Part shown: in pieces, positions 22,800 through 32,819 of the stretch | Numbering within the stretch: position 1 is the first letter of the stretch | How the letters are laid out: every line of letters begins with the position of its first letter | Assembly: GCF_010183535.1 (NCBI RefSeq) | Contig: NC_071330.1 | Span: 14,489,717 to 14,553,716 of the forward strand | DNA from: Caenorhabditis remanei | Taxonomy: Eukaryota > Nematoda > Chromadorea > Rhabditida > Rhabditidae | Reading direction: 5' to 3' | DNA: 64,000 nucleotides | Notes under the pieces: generated by a model | What the model was told of the DNA's origin: nothing | The model's input: the letters and a program-made list of their open reading frames with translations, nothing else | Database searches by the model: none | Translations under genes and position numbers: made by a program

Positions 22800-24275
22800 C
22801 TCTAGTATGATCCAGTTTCACTGAGAGAGTCATGAGTGCTACGTTTTCCCACTTTCCTTCACGAGAACTCTTCCTTGTAAACGGAAGATAGGTCCTAGCA
22901 CCATCTACTCAATTGCACTGCGAGGTTTTTAGTGTCACCTTGGACGGTCTCATTGTGTTTTGGTTAACCGGATTTCAGAGGTTCGCGCACCAATTTGGGT
23001 TGTGAGAAGTTGCTAGCTCACTTCCACACTTTAGGACCCCCTGTTATCTCATTTCAACTCATTTAGCAGGGTAATTCCAAGGGTTTGGAGTTCAATTCTG
23101 TGTATGTTATCTCCGCGCATCATAATCTTTTCTTGGCGACCTAGATCCTATCACCTATCTCTTATGTATCCCTCTTATCTCAAATTCATTTCAAATTCAT
23201 CGCGATGTTGATTAAGTTTTAATAATAATAATAACAAACGACACCGGTGGGGGAACGGAAGTAACGTCTCTCTTTACTCAATTCGTTGGTTTCCAGGCCA
23301 CGAATACCGGAAAGGCTATTTGGACAAGCGGGCTGAGAACCGTCTTTGTGGTCCTAATATATATATATATTTTATCCTTAAGGTTGGTTAGCGTGAGTCA
23401 AGGCATATTTAGACTCGGCCAAAGTCTATCAGTGTAAAGGCATCCTGAGATACCGAGAGGGTCCAGGAGAAGCGCATTTAGTGAAAAGCCGTCGTATAAT
23501 TAGCCAAGAAAGATTTCGACTCGTAGCTAAAGTTCTCTGGAAAAGACTAGCTATTACGCAAAATTTATTTTTCGATGCCCCAACAAAATTCAATTTTTAA
23601 ATTTAGAGTCGAGACATGGAGTCGTAAACCATGTTTGTCCGTCTGGCCACGGAAAGTCGTGACAGATGCATCCACAGACACTCATCTGGTGCACAAGGTG
23701 CCAGGAAGTGAACTGACACAAGCCAGTACGATAGATTGTTTACACTGGATGGCATCTCCAGAATCTATCAGAAACCTTAATGCGAACAGTGCGCCATCTG
23801 GTAAACAAAGTCATTAAGCGTGCGGAACCGATAAGAGTGCGTTCACCCATATGTCCTATGCGGTAAACAATATGCCTATCTCTCCATCGCATCGGATTAC
23901 TACGCTCGCAACATTAGTGACAGCTGCACCGGGTGGCACCGCGGGCGAATGCGGTAAACAATTCGGAATATGCATATGCATCTGCCGTAAACAATCGAGA
24001 GATTGAGAGACCACGCCCACAGAATAATAAGATAGTAAGAAGGGTTTATTCATTCATTCATTCATTGAAGCACCCTATCAGAGTTGTCGTCATTTTCCTC
24101 TGCTTTTCGTTCGTCAAATTCTTTTCTCAGTTTTGAATTTTTCCTTCGATTGCTTTGGGATTTGCCACAGCTTCTGTTTGTGACCTCCTACTGTTCTCAT
24201 TCATTCTTCTCATCTCTCGCTCTTCTATCCTTTCATCCTTCTCATCGCTCTTCACCTTACCTTCGCTTACCGTAA
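22800..24275 (+). other. Long 5' leader of the retroelement
   Basis: About 1.5 kb between the primer-binding site and the open frame, with no supported gene. It should contain the packaging signal. It holds a cluster of GTAAACA motifs (23738 complement, 23801, 23863, 23954, 23987). A possible splice acceptor, TTTTCTCAG, ends at about 24130. Confidence 0.6.
23737..23995 (+). promoter_or_regulatory. Cluster of five GTAAACA motifs in the leader
   Basis: GTAAACA or its complement occurs five times within 260 bp, three of them as GCGGTAAACAAT or GCCGTAAACAAT. This is the core bound by forkhead factors such as DAF-16/FOXO (established knowledge). It could instead be a repeated RNA signal for packaging or export. 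Confidence 0.4.
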
Positions 24276-27200
24276 TATCAATCTTCTTTCATCAACAACC
24301 TGGAAGACAAGCCGAAGAGAGACAAACCCGTCTTACCTGAATCGAGCATCCGCACGAGAAGTCAGACGAGAAAGGACAAGGAAGAGGAATTATCAAAGTT
24401 AGCAGCATCAACAACTGCATCAACATCTGCATCGACATCTGCATCAACATCTGCAACAACAACTACATCTGGGAAAGTCAAGAAGCCGCCTACGAAGTCC
24501 AAGAAGTCCAAGAAGTCGACAGGAAACAAAGAAGTCAAAGTCGAAGTTGAAGAACTTCCAGTTGAAGAACTTCCAGTTGAAGAACCTCCAGTTGAAGAAC
24601 CTCCAGTTGAAAAAACCACAGCTGAAGAAACTCTCATTGCTCAAAAGAAAAACTCACCGTCCAATACAAAAGGATTCTTCACGACCCTTCTGAACTACAC
24701 TCCATTCGGAAAATTGAAAGCAGAAGAAGCTGGAAAGCAGGAGACAACGGACCAAGGAACTCCAACAACACCTCCGGGAAAATCTGTAAGAGTTAATCCG
24801 TTTGATATCGATTTATCTGATTCCGAATTATTTGGCTCTATATTCTCATCAACTCCGATCTCAAGCCCTTCTTCTCAACTCACTCCTCCATTCTCTGCTC
24901 TTCTATCTCCAATTTCCTCATCACCACTGTCATCTCCATTTGTCTCTGCCAATTCATCGCCAAATTTTTCTCCTCCGGAATCTGAATCGGGATCGGAAAC
25001 ACTCACCGTTCGACATTTCCAACTGAAGTCGTCAATCGCTCCATCGCCAAAGATGAGTCTCAATGGAGAGCAAAACGAGCAGAAACCGGTGTTAAGCGAC
25101 TCGGAGTTGGAGTTGGAGGACCAATGTGCGATGGATGGTCCAAGATTGAGGGTGAACTCCAAGAAGATCTGGAAGGATACGGCTGACATCATCCGACTAT
25201 TGGAGAAGAGTACCAAAAAGTTTAAGGACGGAAGAGCAGCTGACCTCGTCGTATGGCTCAACGACGTGGGAAAGCTGCTCCGCCTGATCAACGTCCCAGC
25301 CAAAACGGGCATTCCGCTGATGCCGTTCTTCCTAGAAAATCCCGCAAGGGAGAGGTTCAACACACTGAAGGAAGACGAACTCACTTCATGGAAAACGATG
25401 TCCGACGCGTTCGTGAAACTTCACGAATGTGAAGCTGACAAGGAGGTCGCTCTTCAAGAAATGGCTACGCTGGTCCAAGGAAAACTGTCAATCCGAGAGT
25501 TCGCCGAGAAGATCAAGAGGGTGGGCTCGTACGCCTACGACGATCTCGAGACAGTATCTCGGGAACGTCTGATGGCGTCCCAGTTCCTGAACGGCGTCCA
25601 CAGGAACATCCGGACCGAAATCCGACGCCTGCCCACCGTGCCGAGGACACTGCGAGACATGACTCTTCAAGCCGAGAAGATCAGTAGGCTGCTGAAGATT
25701 GAAGCTGAAGAGGAGGAAGGAGACGCCATGATTGCTGCCGTCCAGTTTTACCACCAGAAGCAGCAAGGTGGATTCAATCCGAACCAGAATCAAGGATTCA
25801 ATGCGAACCAGAATCAAGGATTCAATGCGAACCAGAATCAAGGATTCAATGGACCGAATCGTGGAAACACCCGTGGCAGAGGAGGAAATCGCGGAAGATT
25901 CGGACGCAGAGGAAACGGCAACGGATTTCAAGGATTCCAAGGATTCTCCGGATTCCAAGGAAATGGATTCCAACAGCAACAGTTCCAGCCTCAGCAGTTC
26001 CAAAACCAGCAGTACCAGCAACATCAGTTCCATCCACAGCAGCAGTTCCAGCAGCAGCAGCAGCAACAGCCAACCGGATTCCCTCAAATCACAAATGGTA
26101 CAACTCATGGAAATCGTGGAAATCAAGGTAACCAACCTAGAGCTAACGTAAATAGCATCAGCAATTTCCTTATGGGATTGATGATGGTGTTTGCGTTGTT
26201 CCATGGAGCAGCTGCATCGTCGTCACACCAAATCTGTGGATTTGGCGTTAATGGAAACACTTTCATTCCTCCACCCATCATCCCTTGCATCTTCAACAAC
26301 GAGCTTCAACTACGACGTCACCAAGTGAATGTCTTCGTCGCTCGATCGGAAGTCAACCAGCTGGAAGCCGTCAAATGCTTCAAGACGGAGATCGAGGCAA
26401 AAACTTTCGGAATTTTGTCTATTTACCATCGGACAGTTGCGGAAGTCGGGAAGCAGTTGGAAGTGCCAGAAGAAGAATGCCGGAGAGCCGCATCTGAAAA
26501 GAAATTTGATGGAGGGAAATTGGAAGAAATTTCACCAGGAATGTGGCGTTCGAACTCACTCGGAACGGAAATCAACAACAAGACGCTCTGGTTTGGATCC
26601 TACGTTAATCACGTGCTGGAATTCACCCTCCAGACGGGACACGTAGGAACTTTGGACGGATCCACCATCGTTTCGGATCTTGGATCGATGGAAACGTGCA
26701 GCTGGGAGTCGGGAAGCTGTAGGACCGGACAAGCCACGATTGTTTGGATGCCACAATCACCGAGAAGAGAGTGCCCATTCCGATCCGCCTACTCGACTGA
26801 AGCCATTCTGGACCTCAATCACGTAGCCCTTGAAGAGACTGGAGTTTTCTCCAGGATTGACAAGGACTTACGGAAGTTGAACCAGATAAAAGACGACTGC
26901 TACTTGAACGAGGCCCTTCTGACGGATGATGGACTCCTCATTGAGTTCCCGGACCACTTTCACCGACGGCCGAAACATCAGTTCCTGCGGGACGAGCCGT
27001 TCTGGATTCGGAAGAGGAGAGAGGTAGCCGGAATCAAAGGAGCTGATGGAGAATGGATTCAATTTGAGATTGGCCAGAACTTTTCCACCCCAATCGTCTG
27101 GAAAGTTCTGGGAGTGCGCCGTCTTGAGGAAGTTCCGAAGCTGACAAATCCCATCGACAATGCGGACATTTTGAAGGAATTCAAAATGTACAATGTCACG

Positions 27201-30200
27201 AACCAGCTGCTGACCACTCGAACGAAGTTCTACCCGGAAGATCGGAAACATCCACAGGGAGAAATGGTGATCGCGCTGAAAGCAATCCGGATTGCTCAAT
27301 ACGCTTGGAGAGAAAGAAGAAGACTTACCCAGCTGAAGAGAGAGTTGACCAGAGAAGAACGGACAATGCTTGGATTGATCGACAGCAAGGATGCCTTCAT
27401 GTTCGACCCACTGTTGGAAAGAGAATTTGGACCAAGTGCAGCTGATTTTCTTCATTTGGATTCCAAGTATGTCGCTCCACGATTCGATGAAGCCAAGCTG
27501 AAAAGTCAACCGGACATCAGACCACTCGATGAAGCTTCATGGTCACCTCCAATTGCTCCAACACGTCCAGCCACAACGACAACTACCATCATTCGATCAA
27601 CGACAACGACGACAACGACTACGATGCCGCCACCGACCGTCAAGCCGCCTTCACATCAAAGTAAGCTTACTGCGTCTCAACAGCCTCAAGATGTCATCAC
27701 CGAAAACTCCATGGACAGTCCGTCCTATTCGAAGAAATCGATTGAGGAGAGTTTCGTCGACACTTGCAAGGACCAATTTGCGACTGCATCATTATTCGAA
27801 ACATTGCTTTCAATTGATCCGACAGCCGCCGTGAGACATTTGCTGAAAAGAAAGGATGTGTCAGCAAAGAGAGTTGGAGATACTTTGATGGTTTCAAAAT
27901 GCCGTACAGTGACACCTTCGACAATCCATTGGGATAGGAAGGTAAATGATACCTGTTACGATTTGATTCCTGTTATCGTTGATGGAGATTTATGGTTTCA
28001 ATTACCTGGTTCGGACGATCTCGTCGGAAAAGCAGTTGTCATCCCATGCAATGAAAGACCACCAGGAATTCGTTTGGAGAACAACAGATGGATCGGAGCT
28101 GAAAATCGTGAAGTGAACCCTCAACAATTGAATCGACCAAACAAAATTACCCAAGATCAATTTCTCCTGGATGCACCAAAGACGTTCTACACAACGATGG
28201 ACGAAGAAACTGGTGTTTCGACAGGAGCTGATAAGGAGAAGGAGCGCCGAGCTTCGAGATATCAACGTGATCTGGAAAATAGTTTGATTCAAGGAGGATA
28301 TTTGAGTGATGGATTGGAATTTATCAAGAATACAACTTCAAAAGTCCACAAATCTGCGAAGGAAATCTACAAGTCTACAGTCACTTCAATTGGAAAAGGA
28401 TTGGAGAAAGTTTTCTTTTCCGTCGTTCAACTACTCATGTGGATTGCTGCACCTGTCATCGTTATTCTACTATTCATTTGCTTCATCTACTTGTATTTCA
28501 AGTTCCGAGCATTCAGAAGAGCTGCAAAACTTACGAAGAGAGCAACTCGAGAGACAGCGAATGTGGCGATTGGATTAGCTACTCAAGCTACTCAAGCTTT
28601 GGCCAGAATCAACAACGTGCATATGGATCAACGAGCCCACTATGAGCCAGTGGTTGCCGCAGATGACTATCCAGTAATCAAGATCAATGCTGTTGTGAAC
28701 AAATGCCGATTCAAAATTGCCAAATTGCCTCATATCGATGTGAATATGGAAGGAAAAATCCTCGAAGCACTGGTCGACAGTGGAGCTGCAGTGAGTTATA
28801 TGCCACTTTCATCTGTAAGGACAAAAATCAATGCGAGTAATGTACCACCTGCTCAAGCCGCCAATGGATCTTCTATTCCATTCTTGGGAACGACTCAAGC
28901 TACCATCAAGATTGGAGATTTCTACATACCTCATACATTTTTGGTTTCTCGTGATGGAGATTGTCCAGCACCACTTCTTCTTGGAACGGATTTCGTCAAC
29001 GAAATCAACAAAAATCACGACTTCAGTATCAACGTCCACAAAGGATACGTCAAGATTGGAGCCTGTGAGATCCAATTGAACGCCGTCACCGTCGAAGAGA
29101 AAATCGAAGTTTTCCCTCAAAAGGAAACCATCATCGAGCCACAATCAGAAGCGGTTATCCCTGCAATTATTCCGAATTACACCGAGGATATGGGAACTGA
29201 GCTCTACATGGAAGATACTCAAGAAGACAGTGATGACGTGTATGCCGTAGGAAGAGTGCTTGTCAGAGTCGGACCGAAAGGAAAAACTATGGTTCAAGTT
29301 TTCAACCCTTCATCTACAAGTGTTCGTCTCAAGAAAAACAAACCTATTGCCATCGGATCGAAGATTGGACAAGTGAAAACGATGAATGAAGTCAGAGGAT
29401 CACCGGAAGCAGACTGGGAATCGAAACTACCAAAACTTCCCCAGGAGACACCTAAAAACTTTCGGATATCAGATTGGGTGGATCTTTCAAAATCAAAACT
29501 CACCGAAAATCAAAAGGAAGTCCTGAGAGTGATCATCGACGCGCATGCCGAAGCATTCGTTGGTCCAGACGGTATATTAGGAGAATACACCGGTCCAATC
29601 AAACACCGAATCGATTTGGAAGAAGGATGTAAGATTCCCCAGACGAAGATTTATCGAATTCCGCTGGAAAAACGAGAAGAAATTGGAAAGCAAATCAGAT
29701 TAATGCTGGAACAGAGGATCATCAGACCCTCGAATTCTCCATTTCTCGCCCCTATCGTTTTGGTTCGAAAAGCGGATGGTAAAACATGGCGTTTTACAGT
29801 GGATTTTCGAGGACTCAATGCAGTTACGAAGCCTGTGCAGTCAGTTATACCGAATATTCAAGAAATATTGGACTTGTGTGGTGGACAAGAACTATATACC
29901 AGTTTGGATTTTCAATCGGGATTTCACCAAATTTTGGTAGAGCCAGAACATTGTCAAAGGACTGCTTTTGCTTGTTTCCTGGGAGCATTCGAATATCTAC
30001 GGATGCCAATGGGACTCAAAGGATCGCCTGGCACATTTCAAAGATGCATGAACTTACTTATCGAGCAAGTCAGAGCCCGGATTTTCGTCTACATCGATGA
30101 CGTCATCATCACATCTGGAAGTGTCGAAGAGCATCTACAAGACATCGATGAAGTTCTGGGAAAGATCGAACAAATCGGGATGAAGTTGAAAGCTGAAAAA

Positions 30201-32270
30201 TCGAAGTTTGCTTTGAGTGAGATTTCATTTCTGGGATTTCTTGTTTCAAAGGATGGAATCAAACCGGATCCAGCCAAGACAAAAGCTGTCACCGACTTTC
30301 CAAGACCGAAAACTGTGAAAGATGTTCGTGCTTTCATTGGAATGGCCTCATTTTATCGACGTTTTGTGAACAACTTCTCAAAGATTGCTGCTCCAATTAT
30401 CGAACTCACCAAGAAAGATGAAAAGTTCGAATGGACTTCTGAGCGTCAACAAGCATTTCAACAACTCAAGGATGCTTTGACTACCGAACCAATTTTGGTA
30501 GCTCCTCGTCTTGGAAAACCATTCGTCATCGAAGTTGATGCTTCTGGAAAAGGAGTTGGAGCTGTATTGTATCAACAACAAGGTGATGATGAGAAAGATT
30601 TGAGAGTTGTTGCCTACGCTAGCCGTGTCTACAATCGATTCGAGAAGAACTACCCTGCTATCGAATTGGAAGCTCTGGGATTAGTGTTCGCTGCCAAGAC
30701 TTTTCGCCCGTATATTGATGGTGCTCATACCACTATCATAACGGACCATTCACCATTGAAGTCTTTGATGTACCGAAAGGAGTTAGCTGGACGTCTTGGA
30801 AAATATCAACTCACCATCCAGGACATGAATATCAACATCCAGTATCGACCAGGCAAGCAGAACATCGTTTGTGATACTCTTTCGAGATATCATCCAGAGA
30901 AGAAAGAAGACACCGAATCAACGCCAGACAAGCAGAACACCAAAAAGAAAGGAGAGATTGCCACCGTAGATGTACCACCTGCAATCAATGCCTTAACCAG
31001 TAATCACAACATCGATTTTGCCAAAGTTCGAGAGGAACAATCCAAAGATGAGAGGATCTTGGATATGGCAAACAATTTGAAGAAATTCACCATTCATGAC
31101 GACGTTGTATTCCTTAGAACACCAGAAAAAGAATGGATTATTCTTCTTCCACCCAAATCGCAATATGGAAAAGAACTCACCAAGATGATTCACGAATCTC
31201 TCTTCGAGAGTGCCCATCTAGGATTCGAGAAAACATTGCAACGTGTCAAATCAATTGCCACATGGAAGGGAATGCATCAATCCATTCAGAAAGTCGTCGA
31301 AAGATGCGCCGTCTGCCAGCAAAACAAGGACTCTGCAAAACTGAGAATAAGAGCCAAGCTGGGAAGATTCGAAAAGACGACATCGCCATTCGAAAGAGTA
31401 CATTCGGATTATATTGGTCCGCTACCGGAAACAACTCAACGGAATCGATATATTGCTGTATTTGTTGATGCGTTCAGCAAATTTATCATTGCGGAACCAG
31501 TTCAAGATCAAACTGCCGAAGTACTATGTTCAGTCTTCAAGGATCGAGTGGTTGCAAGATTTGGAACACCGAAATTATTGGTTACGGATCAAGGAACGAA
31601 CTACACTTCACACGTTTTTCGTGATATACTGAAATCGCTGAAAGTGGAGCACAAAATGAGTACACCTTACCATCATGAAGCCAATGGACAAGTTGAACGT
31701 GCCAACCAGACGATTGAAGTGATGATCCGCCAAATCGAAGACAAAGACGAATGGGATAAGGAATTGCAAACGCTCGTCCACGCGTACAACAATGCGATCA
31801 ATACGACCACCGGAGTGAGTCCACACGTCGTAATGCACGGACAGGAGGCAAGGTCACCACTACGGAACGCCCTTCCACCGAAGGACCACGCGGAAAATGT
31901 GAATGACCATGTGCAAACATTGAAGGAGACCCACGAAGTTCTACAAAAAGAGTGTCACGCAAATATTGAGAAGAAAACACGCAAGCAAGAGGAAATTCAT
32001 GACAACAAGAATAACCTGAATGACGTGGAAATCAAGATTGGTGATAAAGTTTGGATTCGAGAAGCTCGATACAACAAGATCGGAAAACAGTTTCTGGGAC
32101 CATATCTGGTTACAGATGTTCAGGATCCAAACGTCACAGTTCAACACTCAGGACCGAATACGAGATCGAAGACCGAGAAGACACGGACAGTGCACAAGAA
32201 TCGATGCAAAGTGTACAAATCGGAAGAGAAAGAAGTCCCCACAACACCGGAGGACCCCGCAGAAGAATGA
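24276..32270 (+). CDS. Gag-Env-like-Pol polyprotein
   Basis: The frame is open from 24276 to the stop at 32268-32270 but has no ATG before 25053. Counting from the codon at 24714: capsid-like Gag about 150-335; Gln/Asn/Gly-rich segment with RGG-type repeats 351-480, no CCHC knuckle; hydrophobic signal-like stretch 485-501; Cys-containing ectodomain with Arg-Lys-Arg-Arg at 766-769 and a Thr-rich linker 953-970; membrane span about 1237-1261; aspartic protease Asp-Ser-Gly at 1355; RT with Tyr-Ile-Asp-Asp at 1793-1796; RNase H with Asp 1942; integrase His2160, His2168, Cys2198, Cys2201 and Asp2232, Asp2292, Glu2328. The 5' extension is Ser/Thr/Lys-rich with Pro-Val-Glu-Glu repeats. All catalytic signatures look intact. 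Nematode gypsy elements that carry an envelope usually place it after pol. Confidence 0.93.
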   Translation, partial: YQSSFINNLEDKPKRDKPVLPESSIRTRSQTRKDKEEELSKLAASTTASTSASTSASTSATTTTSGKVKKPPTKSKKSKKSTGNKEVKVEVEELPVEELPVEEPPVEEPPVEKTTAEETLIAQKKNSPSNTKGFFTTLLNYTPFGKLKAEEAGKQETTDQGTPTTPPGKSVRVNPFDIDLSDSELFGSIFSSTPISSPSSQLTPPFSALLSPISSSPLSSPFVSANSSPNFSPPESESGSETLTVRHFQLKSSIAPSPKMSLNGEQNEQKPVLSDSELELEDQCAMDGPRLRVNSKKIWKDTADIIRLLEKSTKKFKDGRAADLVVWLNDVGKLLRLINVPAKTGIPLMPFFLENPARERFNTLKEDELTSWKTMSDAFVKLHECEADKEVALQEMATLVQGKLSIREFAEKIKRVGSYAYDDLETVSRERLMASQFLNGVHRNIRTEIRRLPTVPRTLRDMTLQAEKISRLLKIEAEEEEGDAMIAAVQFYHQKQQGGFNPNQNQGFNANQNQGFNANQNQGFNGPNRGNTRGRGGNRGRFGRRGNGNGFQGFQGFSGFQGNGFQQQQFQPQQFQNQQYQQHQFHPQQQFQQQQQQQPTGFPQITNGTTHGNRGNQGNQPRANVNSISNFLMGLMMVFALFHGAAASSSHQICGFGVNGNTFIPPPIIPCIFNNELQLRRHQVNVFVARSEVNQLEAVKCFKTEIEAKTFGILSIYHRTVAEVGKQLEVPEEECRRAASEKKFDGGKLEEISPGMWRSNSLGTEINNKTLWFGSYVNHVLEFTLQTGHVGTLDGSTIVSDLGSMETCSWESGSCRTGQATIVWMPQSPRRECPFRSAYSTEAILDLNHVALEETGVFSRIDKDLRKLNQIKDDCYLNEALLTDDGLLIEFPDHFHRRPKHQFLRDEPFWIRKRREVAGIKGADGEWIQFEIGQNFSTPIVWKVLGVRRLEEVPKLTNPIDNADILKEFKMYNVTNQLLTTRTKFYPEDRKHPQGEMVIALKAIRIAQYAWRERRRLTQLKRELTREERTMLGLIDSKDAFMFDPLLEREFGPSAADFLHLDSKYVAPRFDEAKLKSQPDIRPLDEASWSPPIAPTRPATTTTTIIRSTTTTTTTTMPPPTVKPPSHQSKLTASQQPQDVITENSMDSPSYSKKSIEESFVDTCKDQFATASLFETLLSIDPTAAVRHLLKRKDVSAKRVGDTLMVSKCRTVTPSTIHWDRKVNDTCYDLIPVIVDGDLWFQLPGSDDLVGKAVVIPCNERPPGIRLENNRWIGAENREVNPQQLNRPNKITQDQFLLDAPKTFYTTMDEETGVSTGADKEKERRASRYQRDLENSLIQGGYLSDGLEFIKNTTSKVHKSAKEIYKSTVTSIGKGLEKVFFSVVQLLMWIAAPVIVILLFICFIYLYFKFRAFRRAAKLTKRATRETANVAIGLATQATQALARINNVHMDQRAHYEPVVAADDYPVIKINAVVNKCRFKIAKLPHIDVNMEGKILEALVDSGAAVSYMPLSSVRTKINASNVPPAQAANGSSIPFLGTTQATIKIGDFYIPHTFLVSRDGDCPAPLLLGTDFVNEINKNHDFSINVHKGYVKIGACEIQLNAVTVEEKIEVFPQKETIIEPQSEAVIPAIIPNYTEDMGTELYMEDTQEDSDDVYAVGRVLVRVGPKGKTMVQVFNPSSTSVRLKKNKPIAIGSKIGQVKTMNEVRGSPEADWESKLPKLPQETPKNFRISDWVDLSKSKLTENQKEVLRVIIDAHAEAFVGPDGILGEYTGPIKHRIDLEEGCKIPQTKIYRIPLEKREEIGKQIRLMLEQRIIRPSNSPFLAPIVLVRKADGKTWRFTVDFRGLNAVTKPVQSVIPNIQEILDLCGGQELYTSLDFQSGFHQILVEPEHCQRTAFACFLGAFEYLRMPMGLKGSPGTFQRCMNLLIEQVRARIFVYIDDVIITSGSVEEHLQDIDEVLGKIEQIGMKLKAEKSKFALSEISFLGFLVSKDGIKPDPAKTKAVTDFPRPKTVKDVRAFIGMASFYRRFVNNFSKIAAPIIELTKKDEKFEWTSERQQAFQQLKDALTTEPILVAPRLGKPFVIEVDASGKGVGAVLYQQQGDDEKDLRVVAYASRVYNRFEKNYPAIELEALGLVFAAKTFRPYIDGAHTTIITDHSPLKSLMYRKELAGRLGKYQLTIQDMNINIQYRPGKQNIVCDTLSRYHPEKKEDTESTPDKQNTKKKGEIATVDVPPAINALTSNHNIDFAKVREEQSKDERILDMANNLKKFTIHDDVVFLRTPEKEWIILLPPKSQYGKELTKMIHESLFESAHLGFEKTLQRVKSIATWKGMHQSIQKVVERCAVCQQNKDSAKLRIRAKLGRFEKTTSPFERVHSDYIGPLPETTQRNRYIAVFVDAFSKFIIAEPVQDQTAEVLCSVFKDRVVARFGTPKLLVTDQGTNYTSHVFRDILKSLKVEHKMSTPYHHEANGQVERANQTIEVMIRQIEDKDEWDKELQTLVHAYNNAINTTTGVSPHVVMHGQEARSPLRNALPPKDHAENVNDHVQTLKETHEVLQKECHANIEKKTRKQEEIHDNKNNLNDVEIKIGDKVWIREARYNKIGKQFLGPYLVTDVQDPNVTVQHSGPNTRSKTEKTRTVHKNRCKVYKSEEKEVPTTPEDPAEE
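26154..28613 (+). other. Envelope-like glycoprotein segment inside the polyprotein
   Basis: Residues 481-1300 (from the codon at 24714) read like a type I membrane glycoprotein. They comprise a hydrophobic stretch ending Ala-Ala-Ala-Ser, 12 cysteines in the presumed ectodomain, five Asn-x-Ser/Thr sequons (622, 789, 827, 1078, 1206), a dibasic furin-like site at 766-769, a mucin-like Thr run, one strong membrane span and a basic stop-transfer tail. The part around 1063-1125 (paired Cys, Trp and Pro spacing) faintly recalls chuvirus-type glycoproteins carried by other retroelements; I hold that weakly. No fusion class can be assigned from reading. Confidence 0.7.
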
Positions 32271-32454
32271 TGGTCCGTCTGTTTACAATCGCGTATCTTC
32301 GGGTCAAATCTATCGTATGTTATCGGGTCATTTCATCATCTACCCTCCAATTATGTCTGTTTGCTGCCACATCAACCAAGGAAAAAAAAAACAACGTGTA
32401 TTACAAAAGAACAACAACAACAACAAAAACAACAAGAAAAGAAGAACAAAAAGC
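32271..32454 (+). other. Spacer between pol stop and antisense gene
   Basis: CAA/AAC-rich sequence after the pol stop codon. No gene on the plus strand is supported. On the minus strand it would be the 3' UTR of the antisense gene; I see no clear AATAAA. Confidence 0.45.
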
Positions 32455-32819
32455 TCAGCAGAGACTGTCATCCAACAGCTGATCCTGACGACGAGTCAAG
32501 AAAAGAAAAAGAAGAAGGAGGAGGACGAGAACGACGAAGCCGAATCCGACAAGGATGAAGATGGTCCAGGCTGAAAATGTTGAGTTATTTTATTTCAAAA
32601 TTTCTTTCATTTACCTCCGGAGCTGCTGGCGACAGTGGTCACGACAGGAGCCGAGACAGTCGTGTTGACGAGGGGGGACGCCGCAGTTTCGGCCACCTGC
32701 TCACAAATCTCTCCGACCCAGCCTTCATCGCAGACACACTGGAATGACTCCAACATCTGCATGCAGAAGCCGTGGAACGAGCAAGCAGCGTCACACAGGA
32801 AAGCAGCGACACGAGACAT
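32455..32819 (-). CDS. EGF-like single-pass membrane protein, antisense cargo gene of the retroelement (2 exons)
   Basis: Exon 1 is 32615-32819 and exon 2 is 32455-32570. The 44-bp intron (GTAAAT...TTTTCAG) is typical Caenorhabditis size and keeps phase 1. The product is 106 residues. Cys 9, 13, 19, 28, 30 and 39 have the spacing x3, x5, x8, x1, x8, a canonical EGF-like module. Then come a Ser/Thr/Val-rich stalk with one sequon (Asn-Thr-Thr), a membrane span at about 71-93, Arg-Arg, and a short acidic tail ending in Cys. There is no signal peptide; the Arg-Arg after the span predicts N-outside topology. An acceptor (AATTTTCAG) ends 7 bp before the ATG and an in-frame TAA lies between, so this ATG is the start. 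The gene lies wholly inside the LTRs, opposite to gag-pol. Spliced through, the frame gains the membrane span; unspliced, it stops two codons into the intron. Confidence 0.75.

Noticed and set aside
24362..24644. Minus-strand Ser/Thr/Gly-rich frames before gag
   Set aside because: Shadows of the low-complexity 5' extension of the polyprotein.
25488..26204. Minus-strand frame of 238 codons inside gag
   Set aside because: Leu-rich shadow of the Gln/Asn-repeat coding strand; no promoter, splice or family support.
32020..32574. Plus-strand frame overlapping the end of pol
   Set aside because: Lys/Glu-rich translation of the complement of the antisense EGF gene's membrane-span exon; wrong composition for a retroelement accessory and no ATG context.
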